From Arcicella rosea (GTDB lineage: Bacteria > Bacteroidota > Bacteroidia > Cytophagales > Spirosomataceae), in NCBI RefSeq assembly GCF_040543805.1, contig NZ_JBEUMS010000016.1, positions 1 through 64,000 on the forward strand: a stretch of 64,000 nt of DNA. The letters are read 5' to 3'. Positions 17,501-26,500 of this stretch are shown piece after piece (within the stretch, counting starts at the first letter, position 1; every line of letters begins with the position of its first letter). The notes beneath the pieces were generated by a model that was not told the DNA's origin, searched no databases, and worked only from the letters and a program-made list of their open reading frames with translations. Made by a program: the position numbers and the translations under genes.

Positions 17501-19177
17501 TTAATTACCTCCACTCTTTCCAGTAGTTGTACTTCCTTCTGTTGGAGTTATCTTTCGAACAGTTGGATAGGCAATTCCTAATTGTTCCATATAGCTTTTA
17601 TATTTAGTGGGGTCATAATATACTTTCTTCATTTCTGGTCTAAACTTCGCCATAATTTGCTGATTCAGATTGATAGCTGGCTTATCCGTCGGCGAAATCA
17701 AAGATTCGTATTTTACATCCTTGGTTTGTTCGTTTTTATAATAATCCCAAGCTTTTGTAATCAAATCTGGTTTCACCAACATATCTAATAAAGTAAGTGC
17801 TTCTACCTTTGCTCCTGCGGTTACTCCTTTGTGTGCAATAGGTGTTGCCATTGAAATAGCATTAGCCCAGTGATGCCCCGGTAAACCCGGAATATTAGAA
17901 GGATAGCGCAACACCACCGTAGGAAGATTCCAAGAAATATCAGCGATGTCATCTGAACCTCCACCCATACTTACTAAAACGGGTTCGATGGTTGTATCTA
18001 TTTTCATTGCCAAACCCTTTTTCTCTGGCGATTTCAATTCTGCTTGCAATGAAGTTGCTAACAGTTGGTCTTCTTCCGACCATTTTGGTAAACCTACTCT
18101 TTTAATATGTTCAAAAACATTCTCTGCAATGGGTTTATTGAAATGTCCGGGCCAAGCGCTTCCTAGTACTTCGTAAGACATCGTCGTTCCCGTCATCATC
18201 GTTGCCCCTTTTGCTATGGCAACACCTGCATCATACAATTCTTTGATTTTCGGATAGGTTCTTTCACGGAAATAATACCAAACAGATGCTTTAGATGGCA
18301 CAACATTAGGCTGGTCGCCACCATCAACAATCACATAATGCGAGCGTTGCGAAGGATACAAATGTTCTCTTTTAAAATTCCAGCCAATATTCATTAATTC
18401 AACGGCATCCAAAGCACTTTTCCCTCTCCAAGGTGCGCCCGCCGCATGAGCAGCTTCTCCTTCGAAGCTGAATTTTACAGAGACCAAACCATTTCCTCCA
18501 TTATCGCCCCATTGTACTCCCAAATTATTGGCAACATGGGTAAAAATGCAAGCATCAATATTTTTAAAATGTCCATCACGCACAAAAATGGCTTTAGTTC
18601 CCACTAATTCCTCCGCTACACCCGGCCAAAGAACAAGTGTCCCAGCTATCTTCTCACGCTCCATGATTTTTTTAATCACTAAAGCCGCAGTAATATTAAG
18701 GGCTTGTCCAGAATTATGTCCTTCTCCATGTCCCGGTGCGCCTTCAATAATTGGATCATGGTAGGCTACACCCGGTTTTTGTGATGCTTTCGGGATACAA
18801 TCAATATCAGACCCTAAAGCAATAACAGGCTTACCACTTCCCCATTTAGCAATCCATGCTGTTGGAATACCTGAAACACCTTTTTCAATGGTAAAACCTT
18901 CTTTTTCGAGAATGTTGGTGATATAATTAGAAGTTTCATATTCTTGGAAACCTAGTTCGCCAAAACTAAAAATCATATCGACCATTTGCTGAGAAAAGAC
19001 TTGTTTTTTGTCTATTTCTTCTAAAATTTCTTTACGGAGCTTTTCTAATTTCTTGGCATCAATTAAAGTAATTTCAGTACTGACAGTCGATGCTTTTTTA
19101 GATTGAGCAAAAATGATTGGTTGACATAGCCAAAAAAGAAGCATTAGGTTGAATAATGCGTAAACGTTTTTTTTCAT
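17501..19177 (-). CDS. M20 family amidohydrolase (AbgB-like)
   Basis: 558 residues. A signal peptide (first 25 residues, ending IIFAQS) precedes an M20 metallopeptidase domain interrupted by a dimerization domain. Visible marks are GSDIDC (metal Asp), GHGEGHNSGQ (His/metal loop), GVAEELVG (Glu pair), and EGEAAHAAGAPWRG in the dimerization region. The length and motif order match aminobenzoyl-glutamate utilization protein B-like amidohydrolases, which cleave amide bonds of acyl-amino acids. A periplasmic location is inferred from the signal peptide. Substrate is not known. Confidence 0.88.
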   Translation of the reverse strand: MKKNVYALFNLMLLFWLCQPIIFAQSKKASTVSTEITLIDAKKLEKLRKEILEEIDKKQVFSQQMVDMIFSFGELGFQEYETSNYITNILEKEGFTIEKGVSGIPTAWIAKWGSGKPVIALGSDIDCIPKASQKPGVAYHDPIIEGAPGHGEGHNSGQALNITAALVIKKIMEREKIAGTLVLWPGVAEELVGTKAIFVRDGHFKNIDACIFTHVANNLGVQWGDNGGNGLVSVKFSFEGEAAHAAGAPWRGKSALDAVELMNIGWNFKREHLYPSQRSHYVIVDGGDQPNVVPSKASVWYYFRERTYPKIKELYDAGVAIAKGATMMTGTTMSYEVLGSAWPGHFNKPIAENVFEHIKRVGLPKWSEEDQLLATSLQAELKSPEKKGLAMKIDTTIEPVLVSMGGGSDDIADISWNLPTVVLRYPSNIPGLPGHHWANAISMATPIAHKGVTAGAKVEALTLLDMLVKPDLITKAWDYYKNEQTKDVKYESLISPTDKPAINLNQQIMAKFRPEMKKVYYDPTKYKSYMEQLGIAYPTVRKITPTEGSTTTGKSGGN

Positions 19178-19429
19178 GTTGATGAATAATTAAAGATAGT
19201 TTGGTTTGAAGATGAATGTTTACAGACAGCTTTACTAAATTTAATAATTTTCAATGATTATTTTGATATAGAAATGTTAAAAATGCTATCATTAGAGGGT
19301 TTTTGCTTAGCATTATTTTACTTTTAGTAGGTTTTACCTATTCTAGTTTTCAGTATATTTCATTTTAAGAAAGTCTCTGTAAAATCACGACATCAATTAA
19401 GTTGAATACTCTTTTAATTTCCTATTGCT

Positions 19430-19910
19430 TAGCTGTCAATTCTTGATTCTTTAATACTTATCTTCATTTCTTTATTGCTGTTAGGGTTTTCTTCATTGTT
19501 GTTGGCTATTTCTAAACTATCAGCTCTCATTTCTTTATTACAGTTAGCTATTTCTCAATTGTCAGCACCTGTTTCTTAATTGTAGTTGGCTGTTTCTTAA
19601 TTCTCAATACCCGTTTCTTCATTGTAATGTGTTGTTTCTCAACTGTCAGCAATCATTTCTTCATTGTAAGATGCTGTTTCTCTAGTGCAAGTATCTATTT
19701 CTTCATTGTAAGATGTTGTTTCTCAAATGCAAGTATCTATTTCTTCATTGTAAGATGCTGTTTCTCAAATGCAAGTATCTATTTCTTTATTGTAAGATGC
19801 TGTTTCTCAAATGTAAGTATCTATTTCTTCATTGTAAGATGTTGTTTCTCAAATGTCAGCATTTGTTTCATAATTGTAATTGGCTGTTTCTTAACTGACA
19901 ATATTTGATT
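19430..19910. repeat. Degenerate 21/42-bp minisatellite
   Basis: Nearly 480 bp of tandem repeats. The clearest period is 42 bp (19670-19870), but each 42-mer is two diverged 21-mers (for example TGCTGTTTCTCTAGTGCAAG and ATCTATTTCTTCATTGTAAG). Towards 19440 the units become more degenerate. Spurious open frames on the plus strand come only from the period being a multiple of three. It lies upstream of the terC-like gene, in an 858-bp intergenic region otherwise without recognised features. Confidence 0.8.
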
Positions 19911-20035
19911 ATCAAAAGCTTTTAAAATCCATTTACAATCCTATTAAACCAATCAAATTAATATTCTTGCTTGCCTTATCTTTTAGGCATCAAAGTTTGT
20001 AACTTTGGGAATCTTTTGAACACAAAACAATATTT

Positions 20036-20806
20036 ATGGATTTTTTGCATCAAATTTTTGGTAATGATTTAGGCGCAGCGGCCTTGGTAGTGGGGAATTT
20101 AATTCTGATTGAAAGTCTTCTTTCCGTTGATAATGCAGCAGTTTTGGCAACAATGGTCATGGATTTGTCTCCAGAAAAAAGAAAGAAAGCGCTGAAATAT
20201 GGTATTATTGGTGCATATTTTTTTAGAGGTCTTTGTCTTTTATTTGCTTCGTACTTAGTACAAGTTTGGTGGTTGAAACCAATTGGTGGTTTATATTTAT
20301 TATTCCTTACTTATGATTACTTCAAAAAAGAAGCAACACCACAACAAGATGATGACTTATTAGACAAGAAAAGTAATTGGCTTTACCGTGTTACATTAGG
20401 AGCATTAGGACCATTCTGGGCTACGGTTTTTTTAGTGGAAGTAATGGATTTGGCTTTTTCGATTGATAACGTTTTTGCGGCAGTAGCTTTCACAGATAAT
20501 ATTTATTTGATTTGCATTGGGGTGTTTATCGGTATTTTAGCGATGCGATTCGTAGCACAAGCTTTTGTGAAATTAATGGAAAAGTATCCTTTTTTGGAAA
20601 CAGCCGCTTTTTTAGTAATTGGTGTATTGGGTTTAAAGCTGACTTTATCTTTACTCACGCATTTTCTACCAGAAAATCCAATTGCTAAATTCATGGAAAG
20701 CGAAGAAGCTGATGCTTATGTATCTATGCTAACCGTTGGGATTTTTGCTATTCCGTTGCTTACTTCTTATTTCTTTAATTATCCGCATCATAGCAAGAAG
20801 AAATAG
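20036..20806 (+). CDS. TerC family integral membrane protein
   Basis: 256 residues with about seven hydrophobic segments. The TerC signature acidic motifs occur twice: ESLLSVDNAAVLA (about 24-36) and EVMDLAFSIDNVFAAV (about 138-153). Family members are associated with metal (especially manganese) export that loads secreted enzymes, and with tellurite resistance. No yybP-ykoY-type riboswitch could be recognised upstream. TAACTTTG at 20000-20007 could be a -7 box giving a short leader. The gene is monocistronic and ends before a bidirectional terminator. Confidence 0.88.
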   Translation: MDFLHQIFGNDLGAAALVVGNLILIESLLSVDNAAVLATMVMDLSPEKRKKALKYGIIGAYFFRGLCLLFASYLVQVWWLKPIGGLYLLFLTYDYFKKEATPQQDDDLLDKKSNWLYRVTLGALGPFWATVFLVEVMDLAFSIDNVFAAVAFTDNIYLICIGVFIGILAMRFVAQAFVKLMEKYPFLETAAFLVIGVLGLKLTLSLLTHFLPENPIAKFMESEEADAYVSMLTVGIFAIPLLTSYFFNYPHHSKKK

Positions 20807-20867
20807 TTTTATTCATAAAAAAAGGTGCTTTTACTACCGACATTACGTTCCTAACGGAACTACAGTC

Positions 20868-20914
20868 AAACAAAAAAAGCGGTCGAAAAACTAATTTCGA
20901 CCGCTTTTTTGTTT
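20868..20914. terminator. Bidirectional terminator, third copy of the GCGGTCG hairpin
   Basis: Arms around GCGGTCGAAA (to 20887) and TTTCGACCGC (from 20895) with A/T runs on both outer sides. The stem and loop equal H1 of the four-hairpin element copy B, but the other three hairpins are missing. It lies between convergent terC-like and helicase genes. A small hairpin, GTTCC-TAAC-GGAAC (about 20847-20860), precedes it. Confidence 0.8.
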
Positions 20915-20985
20915 TTATACTCAATCAGTTAAACTATATCCGATAGACAGCTTATAATTTTTCGCTCACAATTCATCACTCTTAC

Positions 20986-22308
20986 TTACTCTCTCTTTTT
21001 GTAAGCTCTTCCGTACTTCTTTTTCATTTCTTCGGCATGGTTTCTTCTTACATTTACCTTTTTATTCTTTTCAGATTTCTCATGAAAAGCTGGACCTACA
21101 TCTTCACGTTTGGTTGCTTTCACTTGAATCGTTTTCATAGCTACTCTTTCTATTTCCTCAGGTAAAATCTTAGTTGAAAGCGTTAAATCTTCTGGTAAAT
21201 CAAGCATTGGAATTTGGTAATTCATCAAATTCTCAATTTCAGAAAGATATTCTTTCTCTTTTTCTACCACAAATGAAATTGCAATTCCTTTTCTTTCTTT
21301 TCTACCTGTTCTACCAATTCTATGAATATAGTTTTGTGGTGTTTCTGGTAAATCAAAATTGATAACGTGGGTTACTTCTGCTACATCTAATCCTCTAGCA
21401 ATAATATCAGTAGCAATTAAGACTCTGCATTCGCCAGATTGGAATTTGATTACACTATCAAAACGATGTTTTTGTGCTTTATTCGAGTGAATCACGCCTA
21501 TTGATTCACTTTGTTCTGGATTCATCTGCTCATACAATACATCTGCTAAATGTTTGGTAGAAACAAAAACCAATACTTTACTCATCGTTTCATCTTTCTC
21601 TAATAATAAATTCAAGAAATTAACTTTTGAATAAAAGTTGGGTACTTCATAATAAGACTGACTGATGTTTTCCAAAGGCGTGCCAACGGGAGTTGCCTCT
21701 ACTCTTACTGGACTATTGAAATAATCTTCAATTAGTTGTTCTACTTCTTCATTAAGCGTAGCAGAGAAAAGTAAATTTTGTCTTCTTTGAGGTAATCTTC
21801 CAAAAACAACTTTCAATTGCGCTCTGAAACCAAGGTTTAACATTTCATCAAATTCATCAATAACTAATTTTTTGACAGATTTTCCAGTAAATGCTCCTAC
21901 TGATATTAAATCGACCAATCTTCCGGGTGTTGCTACTAAAATATCAGCACCTTCCAATAATTCTGCAACTTGTAATTTCGTATTTACGCCACCATATACA
22001 CCCAGAACTTTGTAGCTCATATAAGTAAGAAGTTTTTGGGCTTCTTCTACAATTTGCACTACCAATTCACGAGTTGGAACGATAATAACTAATTGTGGGT
22101 CTTTTTCTTTTGAAAATTTCAACTGACGAAGACAAGGTAATAAATAAGCATACGTTTTTCCTGTTCCAGTTTGTGCAATTCCACAGACATCTTTACCAGA
22201 CATCACTACCGAAAAAACTTTTTCTTGGATAGCTGTTGGGGAAGTAAAGCCCAAATCGTTGAGGGCGTTAAGTAATTGTTTATTAAGATTTAATTCTTCG
22301 AAAGTCAT
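20986..22308 (-). CDS. DEAD-box-type ATP-dependent RNA helicase with DEFD motif II
   Basis: 440 residues with the conserved helicase motifs in order: Q-motif region (FTSPTAIQ, 21-28), Walker A AQTGTGKT (45-52), PTREL (78-82), motif II DEFD (151-154) in place of DEAD, SAT (182-184), ATDIIARGLD (299-308) and HRIGRTGR (329-336). The C-terminal tail is basic (KSEKNKKVNVRRNH), as in RhlE-like helicases. It should unwind short RNA duplexes during ribosome assembly or RNA decay. The third residue of motif II tolerates change in some superfamily-2 enzymes, so it is probably active. Single gene. Confidence 0.9.
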   Translation of the reverse strand: MTFEELNLNKQLLNALNDLGFTSPTAIQEKVFSVVMSGKDVCGIAQTGTGKTYAYLLPCLRQLKFSKEKDPQLVIIVPTRELVVQIVEEAQKLLTYMSYKVLGVYGGVNTKLQVAELLEGADILVATPGRLVDLISVGAFTGKSVKKLVIDEFDEMLNLGFRAQLKVVFGRLPQRRQNLLFSATLNEEVEQLIEDYFNSPVRVEATPVGTPLENISQSYYEVPNFYSKVNFLNLLLEKDETMSKVLVFVSTKHLADVLYEQMNPEQSESIGVIHSNKAQKHRFDSVIKFQSGECRVLIATDIIARGLDVAEVTHVINFDLPETPQNYIHRIGRTGRKERKGIAISFVVEKEKEYLSEIENLMNYQIPMLDLPEDLTLSTKILPEEIERVAMKTIQVKATKREDVGPAFHEKSEKNKKVNVRRNHAEEMKKKYGRAYKKRE

Positions 22309-22634
22309 GACCGTAATTTGATTATTATCACAAAGGTAGGCTTAAACTTTCTGAAAGATAAATTAATAGGCAATTATCGTTGGATTGTTGCCCGCTTTAG
22401 GCATTAGGCTTTATGCTTTTACAGTAAATAATTCATAAAACAATTTTATATTATTCCAAGAAGCATTCATGAAACAAAGGGTATTCTATGTGAATTAAAA
22501 TTTTCAATTCACAACTCATCACTCACAACTCTTACTTATTAAACAGAAAGTCCCCAATTAATTAAAATTGAGGACTTTCTGTTTACTGTTATGTACTTTC
22601 TGAAATCCAAAATTAGACATCAGAAATCCAACAT
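22309..22634. other. Intergenic region with inverted repeat
   Basis: The only structure seen is a 19-bp inverted repeat with one mismatch, arms 22541-22559 and 22566-22584 (AAACAGAAAGTCC core), just past the stop of the minus-strand GMC gene. It is probably its terminator, although the trailing T-run is weak. The AACTCATCACTCACAACTC simple-repeat motif is at 22511-22530. Confidence 0.5.
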
Positions 22635-24413
22635 CTATTTTAAATCACCTTTTTTCAAAGCATCAACTGCATAAGCGGCTGCTCTAGCTGTTAAAGCCAT
22701 ATAAGTAAGTGAAGGGTTTACACATGAAGCCGATGTCATCGCTGCGCCATCTGTTACAAATACATTGTCAGCACCCCAAACTTGATTATTTTTGTTCAAC
22801 ACAGAGTTTTTAGCATCAGTACCCATACGAGCAGTTCCCATTTCGTGAATACCAATTCCTAGGTGTTTAGATTGGTCGTCATAAGCAACAATGTTTTTCA
22901 AACCTGCTTTTTCTAACATTTCTGCGGCATCGTTTTTCATATCGACACGCATTTTTAGTTCGTTGTCGCCATAAGCTGCATCAAACACTAATAATGGCAT
23001 TCCCCACTTATCTTTTTGAGTTGGGTCAAGTGTCATTCTGTTTTCAGGATTTGGAATTACTTCACCAAAACCACCGATATTGAATGTCCATTTACCCGGA
23101 TAACTTAAAGCATCTTTAAAGTCTGCCCCAACGCCTTCTTGTCCAGCACCACGACCAAAGTCTTCACGAGAACCACCACCTTGATAACCGAATCCACGTA
23201 AATAATCACGTTTGTCAGTTCCCCAGTTACGATATCTTGGAATATAAATACCATTTGCACGACGACCATAGTAATAGTCATCCTCCAAACCTTCAAATTC
23301 ACCTCTTGCACCAACCGCTAAATGGTGATCCATAATGTTACGACCTAATTGATCAGATTCATTACCTAAACCATTTGGATGACGTTGAGATTTTGAGTTC
23401 AACATAATTCCTGTACTTCCAAAAGCAGAAGCATTCAAGAAAATGATTTTTGCAAAATATTCAATTGATTGTAAAGTATTTTGATCAACAATTCTTACAC
23501 CAACAGCTTTACCCAATTTATCATCATAAATTACTTCTTGAACAATAGCATCAGGACGAAGTGTTAAATTTCCAGTTTTTACTGCTGCTGGTAAAGTTGA
23601 AGATTGAGTAGAGAAATAACCACCGTAAGGACAACCCATCATACAACGGTTACGGAACTGGCATTGCGAACGTCCTAAATCATAAGCAATTTTAGATTCA
23701 CCCGTTAAATGAGCAGTACGCCCCATGATGAAATGACGTGAAGAAAATTCCTTTTCAATTCTTTTCTTCAATTCTTTTTCCAAAGCATTCATGTTCATTG
23801 CTGGCAAATAATGGTCGCCATGCGGTAAAACATCAATACCATCTTTATTACCACTGATACCAGCAAATTTCTCAACGTGGTCATACCAAGGAGCTAGATC
23901 TTTGTAACGAATTGGCCAGTCTGTACCAATACCTTCTTTGGCATTTGCTTCAAAGTCAATTTCGTTCAAACGATATGATTGACGTCCCCACATCAAAGAG
24001 CGACCACCAACATGGTATCCACGAATCCAGTCGATTGGTTTTTTCTCAACGATTGGGTTTTCCTTATCGTTTTCAAACATATCTCTCCAAGGTTCATTTA
24101 CGGTATAACCAGTACGGACACCGATATAATGTTCCTCAGCAGATTTGTTATCTACACGACCACGATGTTCAAATTCCCAAGGAGCTTTAGTAGCATTCGG
24201 GTAATCTTGGATATGTTTAATATCACGCCCTCTTTCAAGCATGATTACTTTTAAACCTCTTTCACATAATTCTTTGGCAGCCCAACCGCCTGATATTCCT
24301 GAGCCAACAACAATGGCATCGTAGGTATTTGCTTTATTTCCTGTTCCTGTAATTTCCACTTTCGTATTGATTTGAAATTGAATGAATAAATATTTGACTT
24401 CTTTCGAAAACAA
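22635..24413 (-). CDS. GMC family oxidoreductase (FAD-dependent sugar/alcohol dehydrogenase)
   Basis: 592 residues as drawn from a TTG at 24413. The FAD loop is VVGSGISGG (36-43), with the GMC C-terminal HEMGTARMG and NPSLTYMALTARAA active-site regions. A Cys-containing segment (CQFRNRCMMGCPYGG) resembles that of membrane-linked gluconate/glucoside dehydrogenases. It has no ATG start: TTG at 24413 directly follows the TAA of the partner subunit in the same frame, and GTG at 24359 is the other candidate, leaving 12 residues before the FAD fold. It likely oxidises sugars or glycosides with the neighbouring subunit 3. Confidence 0.88.
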   Translation of the reverse strand: MFSKEVKYLFIQFQINTKVEITGTGNKANTYDAIVVGSGISGGWAAKELCERGLKVIMLERGRDIKHIQDYPNATKAPWEFEHRGRVDNKSAEEHYIGVRTGYTVNEPWRDMFENDKENPIVEKKPIDWIRGYHVGGRSLMWGRQSYRLNEIDFEANAKEGIGTDWPIRYKDLAPWYDHVEKFAGISGNKDGIDVLPHGDHYLPAMNMNALEKELKKRIEKEFSSRHFIMGRTAHLTGESKIAYDLGRSQCQFRNRCMMGCPYGGYFSTQSSTLPAAVKTGNLTLRPDAIVQEVIYDDKLGKAVGVRIVDQNTLQSIEYFAKIIFLNASAFGSTGIMLNSKSQRHPNGLGNESDQLGRNIMDHHLAVGARGEFEGLEDDYYYGRRANGIYIPRYRNWGTDKRDYLRGFGYQGGGSREDFGRGAGQEGVGADFKDALSYPGKWTFNIGGFGEVIPNPENRMTLDPTQKDKWGMPLLVFDAAYGDNELKMRVDMKNDAAEMLEKAGLKNIVAYDDQSKHLGIGIHEMGTARMGTDAKNSVLNKNNQVWGADNVFVTDGAAMTSASCVNPSLTYMALTARAAAYAVDALKKGDLK

Positions 24414-24962
24414 TTAGCTCATAGCCCAAGCTTTTTGTCCTTTTTGTAATTTGATTGGTTCATACTTACCCGGCACTTCTAAAAACGCTAAAGCTTTGGT
24501 AGCTCCAGGTTCAGAGGTAAAGTATCCCAAAATTGTCAAATCTTTCATTGTTTTCCAGAATTCAGAGCGCTCCTTCGCCGAATCTTCTGCTTTAATCAAA
24601 GCCAGTTTTTGCGCTGGTGTCGATTTAGAAAATTCTGTATTATTAGCCTTTTTAGCATCTTCATCCAATTTAGTTAAGCCTTCAAAGAAAGCCTTTTGTT
24701 GGTCTTCTTTGTAGCAATCTTTCAACATCATCTGGATAAATTCTGGCACTTTTGCATCAATTGCACCAGGCGTTTGAGTGCGAGGTAAAATAATTTCAGC
24801 AATTTCAGCAATCATTGCACTTTGTTCAGGAGAAAAACTAACACCTGTAGCCACCGATGAACTGCCTGATTTACAGCCTTCTAAAACTGTTGCCAAAGTA
24901 CCAGCAGATAGAATCCCTCCCATCGTTAAGGCCATTCTGGCAATTGCGTCTCTTCTTTTCAT
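24414..24962 (-). CDS. Gluconate 2-dehydrogenase subunit 3 family protein
   Basis: 182 residues. The N-terminus (MKRRDAIARMALTMGG, then hydrophobic, then LEGCKSG) looks like a twin-arginine or lipoprotein export signal. The rest is the small helical subunit that partners GMC dehydrogenases (FSPEQSAMIAEIAEIILPRT, FWKTMKDLTILGYFTSEPG). It would carry the folded GMC subunit across the membrane in complex, as the GMC protein has no signal of its own. The genes abut exactly: the stop codon of this gene is the codon before the GMC start. Confidence 0.87.
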   Translation of the reverse strand: MKRRDAIARMALTMGGILSAGTLATVLEGCKSGSSSVATGVSFSPEQSAMIAEIAEIILPRTQTPGAIDAKVPEFIQMMLKDCYKEDQQKAFFEGLTKLDEDAKKANNTEFSKSTPAQKLALIKAEDSAKERSEFWKTMKDLTILGYFTSEPGATKALAFLEVPGKYEPIKLQKGQKAWAMS

Positions 24963-25098
24963 GTATTTATTTAAGTTTTGTTTATATTCATCTGAACGTA
25001 AAATTACATTTATATTGCAAAAATTTGCATTATTTTTCGCTAAAGTACTTTTTGTTAACCATGTAAATCAGTGCAGGAATAATTCAAAGCAATTGTTT

Positions 25099-25200
25099 AA
25101 TGCTAGAATGTTTTTCAACTGAGTAAATATTAATCATGTTAGTTAACCTCAAATTGTATTCTTTTTATGTTATTGTAAAATATTTTATCATTCTAGCATT
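25099..25200. repeat. 12-bp inverted repeat ending at the rpsP promoter
   Basis: AATGCTAGAATG (25099-25110) and CATTCTAGCATT (25189-25200) are perfect inverted copies 78 bp apart. The right arm overlaps the -33 TTG of the rpsP promoter. It may be a regulatory dyad bound by a looping protein or a chance palindrome. The rest of the 24963-25290 spacer shows nothing further. Confidence 0.55.
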
Positions 25201-25228
25201 GTTAAATCCTTAATTTTAACTATCTTTG
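25199..25228 (+). promoter_or_regulatory. Promoter of rpsP-rimM-trmD
   Basis: TTG at 25199-25201 and TATCTTTG at 25221-25228 are separated by exactly 19 nt, a complete match to the Bacteroidota primary-sigma consensus. Transcription should begin near 25233, giving a leader of about 58 nt before the rpsP ATG. Confidence 0.8.
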
Positions 25229-25254
25229 CACTCCAATTTACAAATACCATAACC

Positions 25255-25271
25255 GAAGGACGGGTTCCTTC
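25255..25271 (+). promoter_or_regulatory. Leader hairpin of rpsP
   Basis: GAAGGA-CGGGT-TCCTTC forms a 6-bp stem in the short leader, 19 bp before the start codon. It could be an autoregulatory site for S16 or simply cover the translation start region. No known ribosomal-protein leader family is matched by eye. Confidence 0.45.
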
Positions 25272-25290
25272 ACTAAAACGTAAATAAAAA

Positions 25291-25827
25291 ATGGCTGTTA
25301 AAATTAGATTAGCACGTCGTGGACGTAAAAAATTAGCGATGTATGACATCGTTATTGCTGACGCAAGAGCTCCACGTGACGGTAAATTCATTGAGAAAAT
25401 CGGAACGTACAATCCAAACACAAACCCTGCTTCAATCAATTTGAATGAAGAAAGTGCTTTGAAATGGGTTTTAAACGGTGCTCAACCAACAGATACTACT
25501 CGTGCAATTTTGTCATATAAAGGTATATTGTTGAAAAAACACTTGCAAGTGGGTGTTAACAAAGGTGCTATCTCTCAAGATATTGCTGATTCTAAATTCA
25601 ATGACTGGAAAACTAGCAAAGATTTAAAAATCTCTGGTAAAGCTGATGGTCTTGATGCAAGCAAAGCTGCTGATAAAGCTGCTCGTTTAGCAAGAGAAGT
25701 AGAAATCAATGCTGCTCGTGCTGCTGCAATTGCTAAGAAAAACACTGTAGAAGAAGAAGTTGTTGCAGAAGAAACTGAAGCTCCAGCAGCTGAAGGTGAA
25801 GAAGCTACTACAGAATCTGCTGAGTAA
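25291..25827 (+). CDS. rpsP: 30S ribosomal protein S16
   Basis: 178 residues. The N-terminal 80 residues are canonical S16 (MAVKIRLARRGRKKLAMYDI, ADARAPRDGKFIEKIGTYNP). The tail of about 95 residues is Ala/Lys then Glu-rich (VEEEVVAEETEAPAAEGEE), a long extension often seen in Bacteroidota and absent from the 82-residue E. coli protein. It has a strong consensus promoter and is separated from rimM by a hairpin terminator, so expression of S16 is probably higher than that of the two modification genes. Confidence 0.97.
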   Translation: MAVKIRLARRGRKKLAMYDIVIADARAPRDGKFIEKIGTYNPNTNPASINLNEESALKWVLNGAQPTDTTRAILSYKGILLKKHLQVGVNKGAISQDIADSKFNDWKTSKDLKISGKADGLDASKAADKAARLAREVEINAARAAAIAKKNTVEEEVVAEETEAPAAEGEEATTESAE

Positions 25828-25849
25828 TTTTCTCAAAGAAATTTCTTTA

Positions 25850-25896
25850 AAATGATACAAAACTCTTTTAATAAGCTGTTTTGTATCATTTTTTAT
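25850..25896 (+). terminator. Terminator/attenuator between rpsP and rimM
   Basis: Perfect 14-bp stem AAATGATACAAAAC (25850-25863) with GTTTTGTATCATTT (25878-25891), followed directly by a T-run. It should reduce read-through from rpsP into rimM-trmD. Confidence 0.85.
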
Positions 25897-25957
25897 TTGT
25901 ATACATTCGTTCATTCCAACAAAGACAATAAGTATCGTTGATACTAAAAATATAGCA

Positions 25958-26485
25958 ATGACTAAAGAGGATTGTTTTGAACTAGGAAAAATCACCAAAA
26001 CACATGGACTAAAAGGCGAAGTAATTCTTTGGTTAGATGTAGATTTTCCTGAAGATTATGAAGATTTAGAAAGCCTTTTTCTGGAAGTAAAAGGGGAATT
26101 AGTTCCTTATTTTATTGAAAGCTACCGCCTTTCGGGCAATCGTGCGATTGTACATTTTGAAGATATTGATACTTTTGAAAAAGCGGAAGCAATGATTAAT
26201 CTTCAAGCTTTTTTGCCATTAGATGAACTTCCAGAACTTGATAATGACCAATTCTATTATCACGAAATTATTGGTTTCCAAATAGTTGACAAAAATTTAG
26301 GTAATTTAGGAACTGTACAAACTGTGCATTCTATGCAAGCGCAGGACTTGTTGGTGATGGATTATAAAGGCAAAGAAGTATTGATTCCTGTGATTGATGA
26401 AATTATACTTCAAGCAGAAAAAGAACAAAAAATACTTCATGTAAATTTACCAGAAGGTTTGTTAGAAGTGTATTTAGAAGACTAA
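25958..26485 (+). CDS. rimM: Ribosome maturation factor RimM
   Basis: 175 residues. The N-terminal RimM barrel (LGKITKTHGLKGEVILWLD) is followed by a PRC-barrel-like domain (QFYYHEIIGFQIVD, VLIPVIDEIILQ). RimM binds S19 and helps mature the 30S head domain. Length is normal. It lies between rpsP and trmD, the conserved order in most bacteria, with 15 bp to trmD, indicating co-transcription. Confidence 0.96.
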   Translation: MTKEDCFELGKITKTHGLKGEVILWLDVDFPEDYEDLESLFLEVKGELVPYFIESYRLSGNRAIVHFEDIDTFEKAEAMINLQAFLPLDELPELDNDQFYYHEIIGFQIVDKNLGNLGTVQTVHSMQAQDLLVMDYKGKEVLIPVIDEIILQAEKEQKILHVNLPEGLLEVYLED

Positions 26486-26500
26486 TTCCAGATTCCGACC

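Noticed and set aside
19627..19908. Cys/Phe-rich open frames on the plus strand
   Set aside because: Translation of the 42-bp repeat only; two frames are open in parallel and no gene context is present.
22635..24962. Frameshifted or broken fused gene
   Set aside because: Subunit 3 and GMC proteins are normally separate, both are full length, and the junction is a clean stop followed by a possible start.
24963..25290. tRNA or other stable RNA genes in the larger spacers
   Set aside because: No cloverleaf with a GTTC-type T-loop was recognised in this or the other intergenic regions by eye; a dedicated scan was not possible.
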